Positions 62,976-64,000 of a stretch of 64,000 nt of DNA are shown one piece after another. The position numbers were made by a program, and so were the translations under genes. The DNA comes from Pampus argenteus (lineage: Eukaryota; Chordata; Actinopteri; Scombriformes; Stromateidae). The stretch's first letter is position 1. Each line of letters opens with the position of its first letter. The notes under the pieces were generated by a model. That model was not told the origin of the DNA, ran no database searches, and saw only the letters and a program-made list of their open reading frames with translations. The stretch lies in contig CM072876.1 of assembly GCA_036937835.1 (NCBI GenBank), forward strand, positions 13,904,501 to 13,968,500. The letters run 5' to 3'.

Positions 62976-64000
62976 GCACACACACACACACACACATACC
63001 TGCTGAGTGAGGTCGTAAAACATCTCAGTGAACGTGGCTATTCTCTGGTGATCTACTACGATGTTGTTTTGAAGGAAGCGCATGTTTTGCGCGGTACTGC
63101 TCATGTTGGATTTCATCGTGCTCAGAACTCGGCTGTAGTTCTGCCAGTCGCTGGTTAATTTCTGGAGGACCAAGGTCTCCTCATCCGCTTTCCTCTGCAG
63201 GACATCTATCCACATTGTGCTAGAGAGCAGAGGGAAGCACAAAGGACATTATTGCTTTTATCAGACAGCTATATTTTTTACCAATGAATTTACTAACTAT
63301 TTTAGAAGCAGCCAAAATAATGGATTATGACTTGATATTTTGGAAAACCTACACTGACTATCTGTTTACCTATTCAGCCCATTCAGTATTTCATAACACA
63401 ATGGATGATCATCTTCGAGGTTTAAAGTAACAGCAGTGTCTTTTTACAATGGGAAAACACGGTTGTTGATTCTTACGGTGGTTTGGCTTACCATTATTAT
63501 ACTTAAACTCTGGCTTCTTGCCTACTGCCATCGAAGTTCCAGTTCATTAAAAGGTCAGAAAGACATGCTGTAAATACAGCTAAAGAAAAATTATACTTAT
63601 CTAGCAGACATGCGCAGTTTCTGATATCTATGCACACTGTTCTGATTAACGATTCTGGAAGCGTAATACTTAAGATTTCTTACATTTGTGTTTTTATTGC
63701 AACACTTTCTCCAAAAGGCATTGTCACCTTCTAAACATAATAAAGTTGAAGAATATTTTTGTTTCTATCAGGTTTTAAGTATCAAATACTACTTTCAGAG
63801 AGCGACAGTATCTATCCAAAGATCTCATTCACTCACCTGAGCGCCACCGTAGTGTTAACTTGTTGTGCAGTAGCTTTGATGTCATACTGATCCTCCACCA
63901 GAGTTTTCATGTTCTCTTCAGTTTCCTCGATCACGTCCTTCCAGCCCTCTACCCGATCCAAGTATCTTTCCAGTGACTGGTTGAGTAGTTTTATCGCCAT
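60672..64000 (-). CDS. scara3: scara3-like class A scavenger receptor, 3' part (5' end beyond window)
   Basis: Type II membrane collagenous receptor family; SCARA3 is linked to oxidative-stress responses. Minus-strand exons: 64000(+)-63837, 63219-63000, 62530-62442, 62068-61876, 61422-61245, 61156-60672. All phases agree and encode the last 442 residues. The first five exons form a long alpha-helical/coiled-coil stalk with several N-glycosylation sequons (NTT, NMS, NAT, NRT). The last exon encodes 48 uninterrupted Gly-X-Y triplets and a 17-residue tail ending KPPAV. No SRCR (SCARA5, MSR1) or C-type lectin domain (COLEC12) follows, which favours SCARA3. Cytoplasmic and transmembrane parts lie beyond 64000, so start and full length are unknown. 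Confidence 0.82.
62939..62996. repeat. (CT)n(CA)n tract abutting an scara3 splice donor
   Basis: About 17 CT units followed by about 11 CA units. In scara3 sense the intron begins GTATGTGTGTG and runs directly into GT then GA repeats. Confidence 0.9.

Overview
This is a vertebrate nuclear genome window, most likely from a spiny-rayed (percomorph) teleost. The genes are intron-rich with GT-AG junctions, the encoded proteins are fish-like orthologues of human genes, introns are compact, (CA)n/(TG)n tracts are abundant, and several dispersed repeats resemble families common in perciform genomes. The species cannot be fixed from sequence alone. Exon joins were traced by hand and every coding junction listed keeps the reading frame.

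Layout. 1.98-24.16 kb, + strand: fmn1 (formin 1), with two alternative N-terminal coding regions, a proline-rich FH1 segment and a complete FH2 domain. 25.17-25.71 kb, - strand: grem1 (gremlin 1), tail to tail with fmn1. 27.06-29.16 kb, - strand: scg5 (7B2). 30.32-32.27 kb, - strand: a short arhgap11a-like RhoGAP gene. 33.28-35.32 kb, - strand: actc1 (cardiac alpha-actin), with a non-coding first exon and muscle-type promoter near 36.93-37.07 kb. 41.69-46.40 kb, + strand: ak7 (adenylate kinase 7), 18 coding exons. 46.4-60.67 kb: a gene-poor, microsatellite-rich interval. 60.67-64.00 kb, - strand: the 3' half of a scara3-like collagenous scavenger receptor gene that continues past the right edge.

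From general knowledge, fmn1-grem1-scg5-arhgap11a has the same order and relative orientation as human 15q13.3, with ACTC1 further along the same human chromosome. In mammals FMN1 introns hold limb enhancers of GREM1, so the non-repetitive, homeobox-motif-rich fmn1 intron segments here are candidate grem1 regulatory DNA. ak7 and scara3 lie on other human chromosomes, so synteny with the human block breaks after actc1.

I found no clearly undescribed multi-gene system. The most interesting signals are: a TG tract at a formin FH2-exon 3' splice site; an ACGT-rich 15-bp inverted repeat; a 20-mer shared by the ak7 promoter and an X-box-bearing, exon-like segment in the gene-poor interval; a CTG repeat in actc1 intron 1; a very short ARHGAP11; and phase-exclusive formin N-termini.
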